Shown: positions 43,334 through 44,490 of the stretch, piece by piece
How the letters are laid out: every line of letters begins with the position of its first letter
Numbering within the stretch: the stretch's first letter is position 1
Origin: Candidatus Kuenenia stuttgartensis
GTDB lineage: Bacteria; Planctomycetota; Planctomycetia; Pirellulales; UBA1268
Assembly: GCA_945883745.1 (NCBI GenBank)
Contig: CAMCYH010000012.1
Location: forward strand, 1-44,490
Reading direction: 5' to 3'
DNA length: 44,490 bases
Program-made: the position numbers and the translations under genes
Notes under the pieces: generated by a model
What the model was told of the DNA's origin: nothing
The model's database searches: none
The model's input: the letters and a program-made list of their open reading frames with translations, nothing else

Positions 43334-44260
43334 TCATTCTACGGTACCGGATACCATCCTTGCCTGCGCGGCAATATCGACTCCCACAGCCCCATTCCAG
43401 GCCTCCAGGAGCATTCGATACACCGGCCCTGGACGCCCGTCAGCGATCGGTGTTCCGTCGAGTCGGGTGGCCGGAAGAATGCAGCTCGGGGTGCTCGTCA
43501 ACAGGATTTCATCGGCGGCAGCAAGGTTCGACATTGTGAGCGACCGCTCGTCCCAGGTGATTCCGGCTGCGATTGCAAGCCCACGGGCAAATCCAAGGCT
43601 GACCCCTGGCAGGGCATCGGAAGGCGGGGGCGAGATGATGCGACCGTCGCAGACGATGGCAATATTAGCGGTGGACGTCTCGCTCACCCGACCATCGGCA
43701 TGGCAGATCACGGCCCGCGCGGCCCGCTCAGCAGCATGGGCCTCCCGATCGGCCAGGAAGTAGTGGAGCCGGCTGCGGACCTTCGCATGAATCGGCCAGC
43801 AGGTTTCCGGGACCTGCTGTACTGCCACGCTGCGCAGCGCGAGACCAGCCTCGTAGCCATCGGCCCACAGGGCAAACGCCAATGGAAACGAGTGCACCGC
43901 CACGACCGGGCGGCCAGACGCAGCTTCATTCTGGGAGGGCTGGTCCCCCGGCGTCACAAAGATCACGACGCCGAGATCACCATCGCCGACCCCGGCATGA
44001 TTGGTGCGGGCGACTTCCGCCGCCGCCGTCATGACGTCGTCGAGCGACACTCCGACATCGATGCCGACCGCAGCGAGCGATCTGGCCAGCCGATCACGGT
44101 GCGGATCAGGAAGAAACAGGTTGCCGCGAAACGTTCGCAGTTGTTCCGTGACCGTCGCCCCGAGCACGAAGCCCGCGTCACCCACTGACACCGTGAGCGA
44201 CTCACGCGTGACGAAGCGGCCATTGAGCCACGCCCGGTCACCTGGCCGCATCCCTTTCAC
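43334..44260 (-). CDS. Class IV PLP aminotransferase (branched-chain aminotransferase / aminodeoxychorismate lyase type)
   Basis: The 308-residue PLP enzyme of fold type IV has the catalytic Lys160 in WPIHAKVRSRLHYFLADREA. The cofactor-binding Glu194 is in RVSETSTANIAIVCDG, and the phosphate-site region reads LPGVSLGFARGLAIAAG. It starts with WLNGRFVTRESLTVSVGDAG, typical of the family. Branched-chain aminotransferase, D-amino acid aminotransferase and 4-amino-4-deoxychorismate lyase cannot be told apart by eye. It starts at GTG 44260, with ATG 44251 as the alternative. It lies upstream of the rhodopsin on the same strand, 155 bases away, and may or may not share its transcript. Confidence 0.85.
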   Translation of the reverse strand: MKGMRPGDRAWLNGRFVTRESLTVSVGDAGFVLGATVTEQLRTFRGNLFLPDPHRDRLARSLAAVGIDVGVSLDDVMTAAAEVARTNHAGVGDGDLGVVIFVTPGDQPSQNEAASGRPVVAVHSFPLAFALWADGYEAGLALRSVAVQQVPETCWPIHAKVRSRLHYFLADREAHAAERAARAVICHADGRVSETSTANIAIVCDGRIISPPPSDALPGVSLGFARGLAIAAGITWDERSLTMSNLAAADEILLTSTPSCILPATRLDGTPIADGRPGPVYRMLLEAWNGAVGVDIAAQARMVSGTVE

Positions 44261-44267
44261 GAAAGTG

Positions 44268-44356
44268 CCCCGGCACTCTTGAAACTCAGCACTCTACCTT
44301 GAACCCCAGCACTTCATCCTAAAACCTGGCATTCAAGCCAAACCCGGCACTCAAGG
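44268..44356. repeat. Degenerate tandem repeat between tRNA-Ala and the aminotransferase gene
   Basis: About five imperfect copies of a 16-20 base unit occur, centred on (A/G)GCA(C/T)T, starting near 44268, 44285, 44304, 44325 and 44343. The GCAC cores are at 44272, 44288, 44308, 44328 and 44346 (spacing 16, 20, 20, 18). Each copy has an upstream C-run and a downstream A-rich end. They occupy nearly the whole gap. The function is unknown. Confidence 0.5.
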
Positions 44357-44359
44357 AAA

Positions 44360-44432
44360 TGGAGGATAGGGGATTCGAACCCCTGACCTTCTGGCTGCCA
44401 GCCAGACGCTCTCCCAATTGAGCTAATCCCCC
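44360..44432 (-). tRNA. tRNA-Ala (anticodon GGC)
   Basis: The 73-base cloverleaf on the minus strand has acceptor GGGGGAT paired with ATCCTCC. It includes the G3-U70 wobble pair that identifies alanine tRNAs, and the discriminator base is A73. The D arm is GCTC/GAGC. The anticodon stem is TCTGG/CCAGA with loop CTGGCAG, giving anticodon GGC for GCC codons. The T arm is AGGGG TTCGAAT CCCCT. The 3' CCA is not encoded and must be added by enzyme. Confidence 0.96.
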
Positions 44433-44490
44433 AACGTGTTTGGCGCGTTGGACGGGAGTGCCGCAGGGCGATTGGAACCGCGATTCCAAC

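Noticed and set aside
43336..43341. TAGAAT on the minus strand as a rhodopsin -10 box
   Set aside because: It coincides with the last codons of the aminotransferase, has no -35 partner at 17 bases and lies over 150 bases from the start.
44472..44489. TTGGAA/TTCCAA hairpin at the right edge
   Set aside because: A 6-bp stem without a T-run, cut off from its context by the window end; no role can be assigned.

Overview
This is a high-GC bacterial chromosome segment from a member of the Planctomycetota, most likely the Pirellulales or a close relative. The evidence is the density of planctomycete-typical families: DUF1549/DUF1553 and DUF1592/DUF1588/DUF1585 c-type cytochrome proteins, DUF1501 and DUF1552 partners, a ThuA-DUF1080 fusion, a DUF1559 pseudopilin, a PPC-domain protein, a WD40 plus cytochrome protein, and an ECF sigma/FecR pair. 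Species cannot be told from the window. No prophage, insertion sequence, CRISPR array or rRNA was seen, and no gap between genes exceeds 300 bases.

Layout. 1-1804 (minus): truncated cysteine-rich secreted protein, then carA. 1873-12993: planctomycete envelope genes (ThuA-DUF1080, DUF1549/1553, DUF1501, PPC protein, WD40-cytochrome protein) arranged as divergent and convergent pairs. 13101-16443: housekeeping DNA genes (mutY on minus; small helical-repeat gene, tmk and holB on plus). 16562-19243: large envelope protein of unknown function. 19281-24773: fumC and a second DUF1592/DUF1552 pair. 24906-28541: pseudopilin, lipoprotein, ECF sigma factor and FecR regulator, probably one transcription unit. 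28710-37863 (minus): scpB, a sugar 3-epimerase-like gene, and a tightly packed run def-fmt-miaB-glnE-DNA methyltransferase. 37887-39112 (plus): pgpA and a glycosyltransferase-like fragment. 39091-40774: a deoxyribosyltransferase-like gene and an M20-type peptidase, divergent. 40955-44432 (minus): tRNA-Ala, class IV aminotransferase, a microbial rhodopsin, and two VTT (DedA and YqaA type) membrane proteins.

The most interesting feature is the rhodopsin at 42435-43178. It keeps the proton acceptor Asp, the Thr, the counter-ion His and the retinal Lys of proton pumps, but has Lys where proteorhodopsin has its Glu proton donor (a DTK motif, as in Exiguobacterium rhodopsin). It is followed on the same strand by two VTT-family genes, whose relatives use ion gradients for lipid-carrier traffic. 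No retinal or carotenoid synthesis gene lies in the window.

Three intergenic spots (28.6, 36.1 and 40.8 kb) carry copies of two related REP-like palindromes that share a core and mostly form stems capped by GCAA. Other points of interest are a MutY whose catalytic Asp is replaced by Glu, matched coiled coils in a divergent pair of envelope genes, and 4-base stop/start overlaps joining miaB-glnE-methyltransferase and sigma-FecR.
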